This document shows, in pieces, positions 27,359 through 37,350 of a stretch of DNA of 64,000 nucleotides. Position 1 is the first letter of the stretch; each line of letters starts with the position of its first letter. Origin of the DNA: Celeribacter sp047630475 (GTDB taxonomy: Bacteria; Pseudomonadota; Alphaproteobacteria; Rhodobacterales; Rhodobacteraceae); NCBI GenBank assembly GCA_047630475.1, contig JBLHXX010000001.1, positions 142,616 to 206,615 on the forward strand, written 5' to 3'. A program made the translations under genes and the position numbers. The notes beneath the pieces are model-generated. The model was not told the origin of the DNA, made no database searches, and saw nothing but the letters and a program-made list of their open reading frames with translations.

Positions 27359-28194
27359 CACACCGCTGTGCCCGCGTCAGAGCCATGCGCCGTGCGCCGT
27401 TTTCCCATGGCCCAAACAATTACCAAAAAGACGGCAATGATCAGCAATGAAAACAGCGTCGTCAGGGTGCCAAGGGCGTAGATCACGGGCGTCGTCACGT
27501 TGGTGGTGATGCCGAAAATTTCAAGCGGCAGCGTGTTGTAACTGCCTGCGGTCAAAAGCGTGCGGGCGAATTCATCGTAGGATAGGGTAAAGCCAAACAG
27601 AGCCACGCCAATGAGTGAGGGCGCGATGATCGGCAGAATGACAAAGCGGATGGTCTGCCATGGGGTGGCGCCTTGGTCGCGGGCGGCTTCTTCGAATGAT
27701 TTATCGAACCGATTGAACACTGCGAAAATGATCAGCAATCCAAAGGGCAGGGTCCAAGTCAGCTGTGATCCAAATCCTGAGGTCGCCCAGTGCACTTTGA
27801 ATCCGAGCTGGCTAAAGATGAGCCCCACACCCAAGGACACCAAAATAGAAGGGATCACCAAAGACGTGATCGCCATATAAAACAGCACGCCAGAGCCTTT
27901 GAAGTTTTTGCGAAACGCAAGGCCTGCGCTCACGGACACGAACACCGTCGAGGCCATAACCATAAGGCCCAGCACGAAAGACCGTCGGAAGGATCCCCAA
28001 ATATCGCCCACGGCTTGCTGTTTGAACAGATCGGCAAACCAATGCATCGAGACACCATTCATCGGAAACGTCAAACCGCCTTTGGGGCCTTGAAACGACA
28101 AAATGCCGATGGTCAGGGTCGGGCCGTATAGGAACAACAAAAATAAGATGAAGAACGCGGACAACACGTAAAAAGAACGGGGGCGGGCATCCAT
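27358..28194 (-). CDS. ABC transporter permease, PotC-like
   Basis: A 278-residue permease of the spermidine/putrescine (PotC) type with about six membrane segments and the EAA loop EEAARDQGATPWQTIRFVILP. GGAGC precedes the ATG. It is co-transcribed with the second permease (one base between stop and start) and coupled to the racemase gene after it. It belongs to the importer encoded by 27358-31451. Confidence 0.9.
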   Translation of the reverse strand: MDARPRSFYVLSAFFILFLLFLYGPTLTIGILSFQGPKGGLTFPMNGVSMHWFADLFKQQAVGDIWGSFRRSFVLGLMVMASTVFVSVSAGLAFRKNFKGSGVLFYMAITSLVIPSILVSLGVGLIFSQLGFKVHWATSGFGSQLTWTLPFGLLIIFAVFNRFDKSFEEAARDQGATPWQTIRFVILPIIAPSLIGVALFGFTLSYDEFARTLLTAGSYNTLPLEIFGITTNVTTPVIYALGTLTTLFSLLIIAVFLVIVWAMGKRRTAHGSDAGTAV

Positions 28195-28195
28195 T

Positions 28196-29050
28196 TTACA
28201 GCTCCTTTCGAATGTTTACGAAGCGCAGTAAAACGCCGATGATAATTAAAACCGTGCACAGTAAAATCACAGCCGTGGCCGCAGCCGAGGGATATTGCAG
28301 TAAAGAAATATCGTTTGAAATCAATCGACCAACGTTGGCTTTTTGTGATCCAGACATGAAGCGCACTGTGATGAAATCCCCCATGACCAGTGTCACCACA
28401 AAAATGGTGCCGATCATAATGCCCGGTTTTGTGAGTGGAATGATGATGTGTTTGAGGGTTTGAAACCCTGATGCGCCATTGTCATAGGCGGCTTCCATCA
28501 GGGATTTGTCGATGCGGATCATCGTGTTGAAAATCGGCACGACCATGAACAACGTATACAGATGCACAAAGGCTAGGATCACAGCGAAATCCGAGTACAA
28601 AAGCCATTCCAAAGGCGCATCGATCACACCCCAAGATATCAGCGTTTGATTGGCGATCCCGTTGCGTCCCAAAAAGGGAATCCACGAAATCATTCGGATG
28701 ATATTCGAGGTCAAAAACGGGATGGTGCACAGTAAAAACAGAACCGTTTGGATGGCCTGCGTGCGGATGTGAAAAGCCAGAAAATAGGCGATGGTAAACC
28801 CGATGCCAAGCGTCAGGGCCCACGTGACCACGGCGTATTTGAACGTGGCAAAGAAAACCTTGTAGGTCACGGGCGAGCTCAACAAAAAGGCGTAGTTGTC
28901 GAATTGAAAAGCGGGATAAATCGAAAAATCTGTGGCACCCCAAAAGCTGACGATGACGATCATAATAATTGGCGCGACGAGGAACCCCAGCAAAACAACT
29001 GCCAAAGGGGCCGCCTGTAGGTATGTCACTAAATTGCGTGTCTTTTCCAT
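28196..29050 (-). CDS. ABC transporter permease, PotB-like
   Basis: A 284-residue permease of the PotB type, with the EAA loop MEAAYDNGASGFQTLKHIIIP near residue 190. The start at 29050 follows CGAGGACAC; the frame extends to 29125 but that extension has no ribosome site and would reach toward the binding-protein stop. It lies 103 bases after the binding-protein gene and immediately before its partner permease. Confidence 0.9.
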   Translation of the reverse strand: MEKTRNLVTYLQAAPLAVVLLGFLVAPIIMIVIVSFWGATDFSIYPAFQFDNYAFLLSSPVTYKVFFATFKYAVVTWALTLGIGFTIAYFLAFHIRTQAIQTVLFLLCTIPFLTSNIIRMISWIPFLGRNGIANQTLISWGVIDAPLEWLLYSDFAVILAFVHLYTLFMVVPIFNTMIRIDKSLMEAAYDNGASGFQTLKHIIIPLTKPGIMIGTIFVVTLVMGDFITVRFMSGSQKANVGRLISNDISLLQYPSAAATAVILLCTVLIIIGVLLRFVNIRKEL

Positions 29051-29153
29051 GTGTCCTCGTCGGTGCGTGCTTGCGCGTTTGGCCATGTTTTCGAAATATG
29101 TGCAGGCCCACAACAGCAGGCCCACACGAGAGGCTACGCCTCAAAACATCACA

Positions 29154-30419
29154 CTAGGATGCGATGAATTCGTTCCATTTGCGGACCATGTATTGATTTT
29201 GATCCATGACTGAATTCCAACACGCCACAGCGCCCATGCGGTCCGTGAACGAGCCGCCATCGCGTAAATCGCCCACACTTGCCAAGACATCGCCCGTTGG
29301 GGACGTGATGTCGCCAGTGGCCGCTTTGCCTTCAAACCAGTAACCCCATTCGTTTTCGGACATGAAGTCTTTTGAGGTTTCAGGCACAGCAGAGTAATAG
29401 CCTTGGCGCATCAAATAGCCGCCAACCCAGCCAGACAAATACCAGTTGATGTATTCATAGGCCGCGTCCAATTCCATGCCAGACAAGCTAGACGATAGGC
29501 CCAAGCCGCCGCCCCAAGACCGGTAGCCCTCTTTGAGTGGTTGATAGACACATGGAATGCCGCGTGATTTCACGGCTGTGATCGCAGGGGACCACATGGA
29601 TTGGATCACAACTTCGCCCGATGCCATCAAATTCACGGACTCATCAAAAGATTTCCAGAACGCACGGAACTGGCCATTTTGTTTGGCCTCAGTGAAGATC
29701 GCAAAGGTTTTGTCGATCTCGTCTTTGGTCATGTTGCCTTTATCGCCGTACTGGATTTCACCCATGGCTTCGCACACCATCGCCATGTCCATGATACCGA
29801 TGGATGAAATATCTAGGATCGACGCCTTGCCTTTGAATTCAGGGTTGAGCAACTCGGACCAGCTTTCAATCGGGCGGTTGATCAGGTCGGGGCGAATGCC
29901 AAGCGTGTCAGCGTTATAGATGGTCGGGATCAACGTCATCCAACCTGTTTCACCCTCAGAAAACGTCTTGCCACCAGGCCCATCGGTAAAGCCCACAGTG
30001 TGGGGCGCTGTGCCTTGGGCGATTTCGCTTGTTGGTGTCAGTTTGCCAGAGCGGAAGGTGCCCACGATCTTGTCGTAATTCGCGATTTTAGACGTGTCCA
30101 TCGCCTGCAAATTGCCCGTTGGCCAAACTTTTTTACAGATCCAGTATTCGATATCTGCGATGTCAAAACTGTCTGGTTGCGTGGCCGCGCGCTGTGTCAC
30201 GCTGTCACTGTCAAGCGCGGTCATTTCTAGTTTAAAGCCAAGGTCTTCTTTCACCTTATTGGCCACATCATTGAGGTTGGACACGCCCGTGCCGAACTGG
30301 CGTAACGTGATGTCTTTGATTTCTTGAGCCCAGACCATTGGTGCAGGCAATGTTGAGGCCGCAACGGCCCCTGCAGCACCTTTGAGAACGGAACGGCGGC
30401 TATAACGCATTTTTGACAT
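29154..30419 (-). CDS. ABC transporter substrate-binding protein, PotD-like, Tat-exported
   Basis: A 421-residue periplasmic binding protein of the PotD family. The N terminus has a twin-arginine signal (SRRSVLKGA) with a hydrophobic stretch ending near WAQE at about residue 32, so it is probably folded before export. The body has the type II binding-protein layout with GGGLGLSS and many aromatic residues. The distribution of acidic residues does not let me decide whether the ligand is a polyamine. It sits between the ATPase gene and the permease genes. Confidence 0.9.
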   Translation of the reverse strand: MSKMRYSRRSVLKGAAGAVAASTLPAPMVWAQEIKDITLRQFGTGVSNLNDVANKVKEDLGFKLEMTALDSDSVTQRAATQPDSFDIADIEYWICKKVWPTGNLQAMDTSKIANYDKIVGTFRSGKLTPTSEIAQGTAPHTVGFTDGPGGKTFSEGETGWMTLIPTIYNADTLGIRPDLINRPIESWSELLNPEFKGKASILDISSIGIMDMAMVCEAMGEIQYGDKGNMTKDEIDKTFAIFTEAKQNGQFRAFWKSFDESVNLMASGEVVIQSMWSPAITAVKSRGIPCVYQPLKEGYRSWGGGLGLSSSLSGMELDAAYEYINWYLSGWVGGYLMRQGYYSAVPETSKDFMSENEWGYWFEGKAATGDITSPTGDVLASVGDLRDGGSFTDRMGAVACWNSVMDQNQYMVRKWNEFIAS

Positions 30420-30476
30420 TGAGAGTATCCCTTGTTGGCTTTTGGATTGGATTTTTGGAAAAGTTGTGCCTGTTGA

Positions 30477-31451
30477 TCAGGCTTGGAGACGGTGCAGCCG
30501 TCCCTCATCCCAAGCGAGCTTGACCGCATCGCCTGGATTTTTGGGTGATGTGTAAAAGTCGGCTTCTGGCACCAAGGCCAAAACCTCTTCGCCAGTGTCC
30601 GTTTGCGTGGTCAGAGCGACATGCCCACCTTGGTATTCAACGGATGTAATGGTGGCGGCCAAACCGTTTTTATCCAGTTTGACTTCATCTGCGCGCAGAG
30701 CAACCTTGCCACCGTTCAATGAAATCACATTGTGCCCGCCCATAAAACGCGCCACGAATTCTGTCTTAGGGGCAGACCACACATCGCGGGCTGTCCCCGC
30801 TTGTTCGATCACCGCATTGTTCATCACCACCAATTCATCGCCCAACGCCAGTGCCTCGTCTTGGCCGTGGGTGACATGAATGAATGTGATGCCCAATTCG
30901 CGTTGCAACCGTTTGAGTTCGGCACGCATACGGATACGCAAAAATGGATCAAGTGCTGACAGCGGCTCGTCGAGCAACAAAACCTTGGGTTCCGTCACCA
31001 AAGCCCGCGCAAGCGCCACCCGTTGCTGTTGCCCGCCAGACAATTGTTCGGGGAACCTGTCAGCGAATGATGTCATGTCCACCAGTTCCAATAGGGCATT
31101 GGCTTTGGCATGGCGGGTGGCTTTGTCGATGCCTTTCATCCGCAGCGAGAACGCCACGTTGTCACGCACCGTGAGATGTGGAAACAACGCATAGCTTTGA
31201 AACATCATAGCTGTTCCGCGTTTGGCGGGGGGCAGTGTCGAGACATCGAACCCATCCAGAACCACAGAGCCGTCGGTGACAGTTTCATGGCCTGCAATCA
31301 TCCGCAGCGTTGACGATTTTCCGCACCCTGATGGCCCAAGCAAACAGACATAACTGCCGGCTTTAAATTTGTAATTGATCTTATCAACCGCGAGCGTGTC
31401 GCCGTATTTTTTCGTCAAATTGATCAGTTCAAGATCGTATCCAGCGCCCAT
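30477..31451 (-). CDS. ABC transporter ATP-binding protein, PotA-like
   Basis: A 324-residue ATPase with Walker A GPSGCGKSS (39-47), signature LSGGQQQR, Walker B LLLDEP and a TOBE regulatory domain. The switch block reads VTHGQDEA, with Gly where Asp is usual but the His kept. The ATG at 31451 follows AAGGGG; a GTG at 31457 is also possible. It is the first gene of a five-gene operon (ATPase, binding protein, two permeases, racemase), divergent from the GntR gene at 31701. Confidence 0.92.
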   Translation of the reverse strand: MGAGYDLELINLTKKYGDTLAVDKINYKFKAGSYVCLLGPSGCGKSSTLRMIAGHETVTDGSVVLDGFDVSTLPPAKRGTAMMFQSYALFPHLTVRDNVAFSLRMKGIDKATRHAKANALLELVDMTSFADRFPEQLSGGQQQRVALARALVTEPKVLLLDEPLSALDPFLRIRMRAELKRLQRELGITFIHVTHGQDEALALGDELVVMNNAVIEQAGTARDVWSAPKTEFVARFMGGHNVISLNGGKVALRADEVKLDKNGLAATITSVEYQGGHVALTTQTDTGEEVLALVPEADFYTSPKNPGDAVKLAWDEGRLHRLQA

Positions 31452-31611
31452 ATCCACCCCTTACAGTCGTGATCTGTGTGTCTGTCTTGTTTTATGGTCA
31501 GCAGGTTTTTCGGTGGGGCGTTATCGATTTTTGGGGGTCGCGAGGGCGAAAACTGTGGATGCCTAAAATTTAATCCGAATGCGGGCGTATGTCCTCATTT
31601 ATGTGCTCAAT

Positions 31612-31623
31612 ATTGTATACAAT
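31612..31623. promoter_or_regulatory. Palindromic GntR/FCD operator
   Basis: ATTGTATACAAT is a perfect 12-base palindrome in the intergenic region between the importer operon and its divergent GntR regulator, 77 bases before the regulator start. FCD-type GntR proteins bind short palindromes of the form TTGTATACAA, so this is a strong operator candidate controlling both directions. Confidence 0.75.
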
Positions 31624-31700
31624 TATAAAAACAAAATGGTGATGGTATTGTCGCTTGCCATAAAGCACGTGCGATTCCAATGTGAAACAAAGGAAATCTG

Positions 31701-32387
31701 ATGACTGATGTAGCCCACGTGCCCCTGACCGCCGACCTGTTGTTTGACAAGCTTGAGTTGGCAATCCACGAACATCGCTTGGCCCCCGGTACCAAATTGG
31801 GCGAAGATGACATCGCAGAAGTCTATGGTGTCAGTCGCACAATCGTGCGCGCTGCGTTACAGTCGTTATCCCATCAACGCCTTGTCGAATTAAAACGCAA
31901 CAAAGGCGCATTTGTCGCCCAGCCATCGGTCAAAGAGGCCCGCGAAGTGTTCGAAGCGCGCGCCCTTTTAGAGCCACGCACCGCCCATTCCGCGGCCTTG
32001 CGCATAACCCCTGATCAAGTGGCGCAGCTCCAAGCACATATCGACGCTGAACATGAGGCGCTTCATGCGGGGGATCATGGTCGCGCTTTGTATTTGTCAG
32101 GGCAGTTTCACATCGAGATCGCGCGCATCGCCGACCAGCACACGATCGAAACGTTCATTACGCAACTTATTTCGCGATCGTCTTTGATCATCGCGCTGTA
32201 TTGGCAGCGTCGTGCGGCGATGTGTGAAAGCCATGCCCATGATGCGTTGATTTCTGCCTTTGCCGACCATGATGGCCCCCGCGCCGAAGAGTTGATGAAG
32301 AACCATTTGCTGGATTTGCTCACATCGCTGGATTTGCGCAACAAAACCTCGGCGCCTGTGTCCCTCAAGGCGGCTTTATCAGTGTAA
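31701..32387 (+). CDS. GntR-family regulator (FCD) of the adjacent ABC importer
   Basis: A 228-residue regulator. Winged helix at about 12-75 (LELAIHEHRLAPGTKL, VSRTIVRAALQSL, NKGAFVAQPS), then a helical FCD domain with FHIEIARIA and ESHAHDALISAF carrying metal-binding-type His residues. AAAGGAAA precedes the ATG. It is divergent from the PotA-like operon with a perfect palindrome between them, so it most likely represses that operon until the imported compound or its product binds. Confidence 0.9.
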   Translation: MTDVAHVPLTADLLFDKLELAIHEHRLAPGTKLGEDDIAEVYGVSRTIVRAALQSLSHQRLVELKRNKGAFVAQPSVKEAREVFEARALLEPRTAHSAALRITPDQVAQLQAHIDAEHEALHAGDHGRALYLSGQFHIEIARIADQHTIETFITQLISRSSLIIALYWQRRAAMCESHAHDALISAFADHDGPRAEELMKNHLLDLLTSLDLRNKTSAPVSLKAALSV

Positions 32388-32503
32388 CGGCGGCTTTTGC
32401 TTGCCTCATAGGCTTTGGCACAATACGGGTTGGGGCGATATAAAACTGACCGTTTGGGCCGCGTCGTGCGATGGGTCTGATCCGCGCCGGTAAAGGAGCT
32501 TTC

Positions 32504-33307
32504 ATGACCGACCAATCCACGCCAGACCTCACGCCCATCGATTTGGCTCATGCCACGATGGAAGCCGCTCCGGATGATGATGCTCTGCGCTTGAGGTTTT
32601 TTGAACGTCTTGCCGATTGCGAACTGTTTTTGCTTTTAACGGCTGAGCCGGTTGGCGATGGACCGTTAGAACCCCGCGTGTTTCCCGTCGAGGACCAAAA
32701 TTATGTTGTGGTGTTTGACCGCGAAGAACGTTTGGCCGAATTCGCAGGCGAGGCCCCCTATGCGGCTTTGTCGGGCCGCGTTTTGGCGGATATGTTGGCG
32801 GGCCAAGGCATTGGTATTGGGCTGAACCTGACAGTTGCACCGTCCGAAATGTTGCTGCCGCCAGAGGCGATGGAGTGGCTCAAAGACACGCTGGCCCATG
32901 CGCCCTCTGAGGCCGAAGCCAAACCCGAAGAAATCACCCCACCACATGGTTTGCCCGAACAACTGATCACGGCTTTGGATACCAAACTGGCGATTGCAGG
33001 CGGATTGGCGCGCGTCGCCTATTTGGCAGGCGTGACCTATGAGGGCGGTGCTAAAACGCATCTTTTGGCTTATGTCGATCACATGCCAGGATCAGAGGGC
33101 GCCTTGGCGCAATTGGTGGCCGAGGCTTTGACATTTTCCGGTATCGAAGCCGGCGCTTTGGATGTGGCGTTTTTCGCCCCAAGTGATCCTTTGTGCGCGC
33201 CTCTTGCGCGTCATGGTTTGCGATTTGATTTGCCCCAACCCGAGGCCCAATCCACAGGACCATCCGCACCCGGCATGGACCCGAACAAGCCGCCGATTTT
33301 ACGCTGA
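32504..33307 (+). CDS. SseB-family protein
   Basis: A 267-residue cytosolic protein matching the SseB family: an N-terminal domain with RFFERLADCELFLLL, DQNYVVVFDREERLAEF and GIGIGLNLTVAP, and a C-terminal domain containing AYVDHMPGSEG. AAAGGAG precedes the ATG at 32504. The biochemical role of chromosomal SseB proteins is unclear. It follows the GntR gene after 116 bases and converges on the dehydrogenase gene. Confidence 0.8.
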   Translation: MTDQSTPDLTPIDLAHATMEAAPDDDALRLRFFERLADCELFLLLTAEPVGDGPLEPRVFPVEDQNYVVVFDREERLAEFAGEAPYAALSGRVLADMLAGQGIGIGLNLTVAPSEMLLPPEAMEWLKDTLAHAPSEAEAKPEEITPPHGLPEQLITALDTKLAIAGGLARVAYLAGVTYEGGAKTHLLAYVDHMPGSEGALAQLVAEALTFSGIEAGALDVAFFAPSDPLCAPLARHGLRFDLPQPEAQSTGPSAPGMDPNKPPILR

Positions 33308-33328
33308 TTACGCGGCGCCTTGACGGGC

Positions 33329-34261
33329 TTAGTAGCCTATGGATCGATCAACGAGATGTCGCAGCGGCTGCCCCGATTCGGCGCGTAGGATGTTGTCGGC
33401 GATCACGTCTGAGGCGGATTTAGGCCGTGTTTCAGCCGCGATATGCGGTGTCACGGTGACCTTTGAATGGTGCCAAAACACATGGGATTTCGGCAGCGGC
33501 TCTATGCGAAAAGCATCCAAGGTCGCGTGTGCAATCTGACCTGCATCGAGTGCGTCAAGCAAAGCCTCGTCATCAATCAACATCCCGCGTCCGGGGTTCA
33601 AAATGACAGCGCCGCGTGGCATTTTTGCGATGGTCGCTGCATTCAATGTGTTTTCGGTCGCCGCCGTGTTGGGCAGCAAAAGCACGCAAATCTCGGCCCC
33701 CTGTAAAGATTTTTCCAACCCCTGCGGGCCATGCAAACAGGTCACGCCTGCAATGTCTTTGGGGCTACGCGACCATCCGGTGACGTTAAACCCAAGCGAT
33801 ACCAACGCTTTGGCCGCCGCACTGCCCAGCATCCCCAAGCCCAAAACGGTGACCTGTCTGTCGCGTGCCAGCGGCGGTGTGGTTTGATCCCATACGCCGT
33901 TCAATCCATGAATGTGACGGTCCATGCCCAAATGATGACGCATCACATGCCCGACAACCCATTCGGTCATGCCAAGCGCTAGCCCGTCATCGACCATACG
34001 GCACAGCGGCTGCGTCAAGGTCGTATTGCCCACGATGGTTTCAACCCCCGCCCAAAGACTGAGCACCGCTTTTGTACGGGTGAAGGGGGTAAAATCCGTC
34101 AATGATGGGTTGGGCGCATAGACAATATAATCGGTGCGATCTGCGGGCATATCCGTGCGGATCGTCGCATCAATTCCGCGGGCTTGTAAGGCCTCGGGCA
34201 GCACATCTTTGTAATCGTTCCAAAGGGCGGGTCGTGCCGAAAACAAGATGTTCAAAGTCAT
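33329..34261 (-). CDS. ghrA: Glyoxylate/hydroxypyruvate reductase A-like D-2-hydroxyacid dehydrogenase
   Basis: A 310-residue NAD(P)-dependent dehydrogenase. The Rossmann motif is LGLGMLGSAAAKALVSLGFNVTGWSR, with an aromatic-Ser-Arg end suggesting NADPH preference. The active-site Arg lies in NPGRGMLID and the catalytic His in VTPHIAAET. The length and the N-terminal pattern fit GhrA, which reduces glyoxylate and hydroxypyruvate. It is 18 bases downstream of rodA and probably the last gene of the mre-mrd transcript, an odd partner for cell-shape genes. Confidence 0.88.
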   Translation of the reverse strand: MTLNILFSARPALWNDYKDVLPEALQARGIDATIRTDMPADRTDYIVYAPNPSLTDFTPFTRTKAVLSLWAGVETIVGNTTLTQPLCRMVDDGLALGMTEWVVGHVMRHHLGMDRHIHGLNGVWDQTTPPLARDRQVTVLGLGMLGSAAAKALVSLGFNVTGWSRSPKDIAGVTCLHGPQGLEKSLQGAEICVLLLPNTAATENTLNAATIAKMPRGAVILNPGRGMLIDDEALLDALDAGQIAHATLDAFRIEPLPKSHVFWHHSKVTVTPHIAAETRPKSASDVIADNILRAESGQPLRHLVDRSIGY

Positions 34262-34279
34262 ATAGAGCCTCGGATCAGG

Positions 34280-35428
34280 TTACGATTTACTGCGCGGGCG
34301 ATGCACATGAGCGGACTGGACGATGCCAAAGGCGACCATCAAAACGAGCATCGCAGATCCGCCATAAGACACCATTGGCAAGGGCACGCCCACAACGGGT
34401 GCAAGGCCCATAACCATCGACATATTCACGGCGAAAAACAAAAAGAACGTCGCAGCAACCCCGATGGTGACCAGCGCGCCAAAGCGGTCTTTATTGTTCA
34501 TGGCTGAGATAAGGCAAAACACGATCACGCCCGCGTAAAGCAATAGCAATGAAAAGCCGCCCAAAAACCCGAACTCTTCGGCCAGTGTGGTGAAAATAAA
34601 ATCAGTGTGTTTCTCGGGTAAAAAGTTCAATCGCGACTGGGTGCCTTGCATGAAACCACGTCCCGTCCAGCCGCCAGACCCCAGTGCGATCTTGGATTGG
34701 GTGATGTGATACCCCGCGCCCAAAGGGTCAGATGCGGGGTCCAAAAACGTGTCGATGCGGCGGTACTGGTAGTCTTTGAGCAACTGCCACGGTGTGCCAC
34801 GTGATGTGAACACGAACGTCACCAAAGCCCCACCCATGGCCGCCACCGCGCCAAAATACCACCAGCTCACGCCCGCCGCGAACATGATGATCGCACCACC
34901 AAACACCAGCAAAAGCGAAGTGCCAAGATCAGGTTGTTTGAGCACCAAAACTGTGGGCAACAGGATTAAAAACACTGGAATGGCGACCCACAACGGGCGC
35001 GATACCTTTTTAATATCCAACCAATCATAGTAACCCGCCAGTAACATCACCAAGGTGATTTTCATCAATTCTGAAGGTTGAAGTCGCATAAACCCAAGGT
35101 CGATCCAACGTTGCGCCCCCATGCCAACATCACCGAAAAATTCGACGATCAATAGCAAGACCAAAGACAAGACATAGCCAACACCCGCCATATTGCGCCA
35201 AAACCAAATTGGCACCATGGCGATCATCAACATCAGGGCAAGACCGACGCCAAATCGTTTCATCTGTGGTGCGGCCCAAGGTGAAAATGAGCCACCTGCG
35301 TTGGAATACAGCATGATGAACCCGACACTGGCCACGGCTGTCAGCAAAATAACCAAGGCCCAATTGACGTAGAGAATTTTTGAGAGGCCCGTGGGAACTG
35401 TTTTGAGGTTTTGCTCTAAATAACTCAT
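34280..35428 (-). CDS. rodA: Peptidoglycan glycosyltransferase RodA
   Basis: A 382-residue SEDS-family polymerase that makes lateral-wall glycan strands in the elongasome with PBP2. About ten membrane segments, GAQRWIDLGFMRLQPSELMK, KQPDLGTSL and the C-terminal GVPLPMVSYGGSAM are family hallmarks. It overlaps the PBP2 gene by four bases (ATGA), so the polymerase and its cognate transpeptidase are coupled. Confidence 0.97.
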   Translation of the reverse strand: MSYLEQNLKTVPTGLSKILYVNWALVILLTAVASVGFIMLYSNAGGSFSPWAAPQMKRFGVGLALMLMIAMVPIWFWRNMAGVGYVLSLVLLLIVEFFGDVGMGAQRWIDLGFMRLQPSELMKITLVMLLAGYYDWLDIKKVSRPLWVAIPVFLILLPTVLVLKQPDLGTSLLLVFGGAIIMFAAGVSWWYFGAVAAMGGALVTFVFTSRGTPWQLLKDYQYRRIDTFLDPASDPLGAGYHITQSKIALGSGGWTGRGFMQGTQSRLNFLPEKHTDFIFTTLAEEFGFLGGFSLLLLYAGVIVFCLISAMNNKDRFGALVTIGVAATFFLFFAVNMSMVMGLAPVVGVPLPMVSYGGSAMLVLMVAFGIVQSAHVHRPRSKS

Positions 35429-37350
35429 GCGTTGCTCCGTTTGGCCGCACCATCCCCATCAGGGCGCAGGGGCAAGGCATCAAGGCGGTTCTTGATCGTG
35501 CCGCGCTGGGATTGCGGGTAGGAGGCCAAAGGCGGCACTGCACCATGTTGTGCAAATAGCATCAAATCACGTGCAATGGGGGCCGCAGCCGTCGATCCAC
35601 CGCCGCCATGTTCGACCACAACAGAAACGGCATATTTCGGATTGTCATGCGGCGCAAAGGCGACAAACAACGCGTGATCGCGCTCTTCCCATGGCACGTT
35701 TTTGTTGTTCACCACGACGTTGCGGGTTTGGCTTGTGCCCGTTTTGCCAGCCATGCGCATACCGTCTTCCACGATCCGCGACCGATACGCGGTACCACGT
35801 GAATTGTTGGACACTTCATACATGCCTTGGCGTACAGCGCGCAGCATATTTTCGTTGATGCCCAATGGCCCGCCGTCTTTGATTGGCTGCTCTACGCCAT
35901 CAATCGATTTGACCAAACGCGGGGTCACCACACGCCCTGTGGCCAAACGCGAGGTCATAACGGCCAGCTGCATTGGGGTGGTCAACACAAACCCCTGTCC
36001 AATGGCGGCATTCAAACTGTCGCCGATCACCCAATCGGCCCCACGCTTGTCGCGTTTCCATTGCTTGTCGGGCATCAGGCCAGAGGACATGCCGGGCAGG
36101 GGCAAATTGTAACTGTCACCAAGGCCAAGTTTTCGGCCCATGTCCGCGATTTTTTCGATCCCTGCACGCTGGGCCAACTCATAGTAATATACATCGCATG
36201 AGTGGCGCAAAGACCCGATGAGATTGACGTTGCCGTGTCCTGCGCGTTTCCAACAGTGAAACCGCCGCCCGCCAACTTCGGTGTGGCCCAAGCAGCGCAC
36301 AGTTTCATCAGGACTCACAACGCCTGCCTCAAGGGCTGCAAGTGCCGTGACCATTTTGAATGTGGATCCTGGTGGATAGGCACCTTGAACAGATTTTGAC
36401 GGCAAAGGACGATAGATGTTTTCCAAAAGCGCCCTGTAGTCAGCCCCCGAGATGCCGCGTACAAATTTATTCGGGTCAAAGGCTGGGGTTGATCCCGCCG
36501 CCAAAACATCGCCTGTGCGCACATCCATGATCACAGCCGAAGCACTTTCACCGCTCAGTCGTGCTTGCACAAAGTTTTGTATTTTTTGATCAAAGGTCAG
36601 CTGAATATTGGCGCCTGCCACGCCTTCTTGGCGGTCCAATTCACGAATGGTGCGCCCGTGGACATTTTGCTCAACGCGCAAAGTGCCTGCACGGCCTTTA
36701 AGTTGGTCTTCCAATTTGGTTTCGACGCCCGTTAAGCCAATTTGGAAATCTGGAATGCGGTAAATCGGATCGACGACGTCCATTTGGTCCAGTTTGTCTT
36801 TGGTCACGGGGCGGACATATCCGACAGTGTGCGCGAAATCATCGCTGAACGGATAGTGGCGGGTGAGGCCGACCTCTGGTGATACGCCGGGCAGGGCGGG
36901 ACTGTTTGCGGCCACAGTGGAAAAGGCTTCCCATGTCAAACGGTCCGCGATGGTCACGGGCACAGACGGGCCAGTGTCGCGACTTTTAAGTTTTTTGCGC
37001 ACCCGGGCTTGTTCGTCTGGCGTCAAACCGATCAGCTTTTCGAGTTTTTCCAAAACGACATCAAGCTCAGACGCATCTTCTTTGCGGATCACGATGCGAA
37101 AGGTCTGCTCATTCTCGGCTAAAATCACGCCGTTACGATCATAAAGCAATCCACGCGCAGGCGGCAATAAACGCACTTTTAAACGGTTTTCATCGGCCAA
37201 TAGGCGAAATTCTTCGGCCTGATCCACCTGCATAAATCGCATGCGCAGCCCTAAAACACCCATAAAGGCCAATTGCGTGCCACCCAAAAACAGCGCGCGT
37301 CGTGATATTTTTCTGGCGCTTTCGGCGGTATCTGCGGGGGATCGTCTCAT
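35425..37350 (-). CDS. mrdA: Penicillin-binding protein 2, elongation transpeptidase
   Basis: A 641-residue class B PBP that crosslinks lateral wall. N-terminal membrane anchor at about residues 21-41, dimerisation/pedestal domain (NENRLKVRLLPPARGLLYDRNG), then the transpeptidase with the SxxK nucleophile motif GSTFKM, the SxD-type motif SCDVYYYELA and KTGTSQT. The gene overlaps both mreD upstream and rodA downstream by ATGA junctions, as in a tightly coupled elongasome operon. Confidence 0.97.
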   Translation of the reverse strand: MRRSPADTAESARKISRRALFLGGTQLAFMGVLGLRMRFMQVDQAEEFRLLADENRLKVRLLPPARGLLYDRNGVILAENEQTFRIVIRKEDASELDVVLEKLEKLIGLTPDEQARVRKKLKSRDTGPSVPVTIADRLTWEAFSTVAANSPALPGVSPEVGLTRHYPFSDDFAHTVGYVRPVTKDKLDQMDVVDPIYRIPDFQIGLTGVETKLEDQLKGRAGTLRVEQNVHGRTIRELDRQEGVAGANIQLTFDQKIQNFVQARLSGESASAVIMDVRTGDVLAAGSTPAFDPNKFVRGISGADYRALLENIYRPLPSKSVQGAYPPGSTFKMVTALAALEAGVVSPDETVRCLGHTEVGGRRFHCWKRAGHGNVNLIGSLRHSCDVYYYELAQRAGIEKIADMGRKLGLGDSYNLPLPGMSSGLMPDKQWKRDKRGADWVIGDSLNAAIGQGFVLTTPMQLAVMTSRLATGRVVTPRLVKSIDGVEQPIKDGGPLGINENMLRAVRQGMYEVSNNSRGTAYRSRIVEDGMRMAGKTGTSQTRNVVVNNKNVPWEERDHALFVAFAPHDNPKYAVSVVVEHGGGGSTAAAPIARDLMLFAQHGAVPPLASYPQSQRGTIKNRLDALPLRPDGDGAAKRSNA

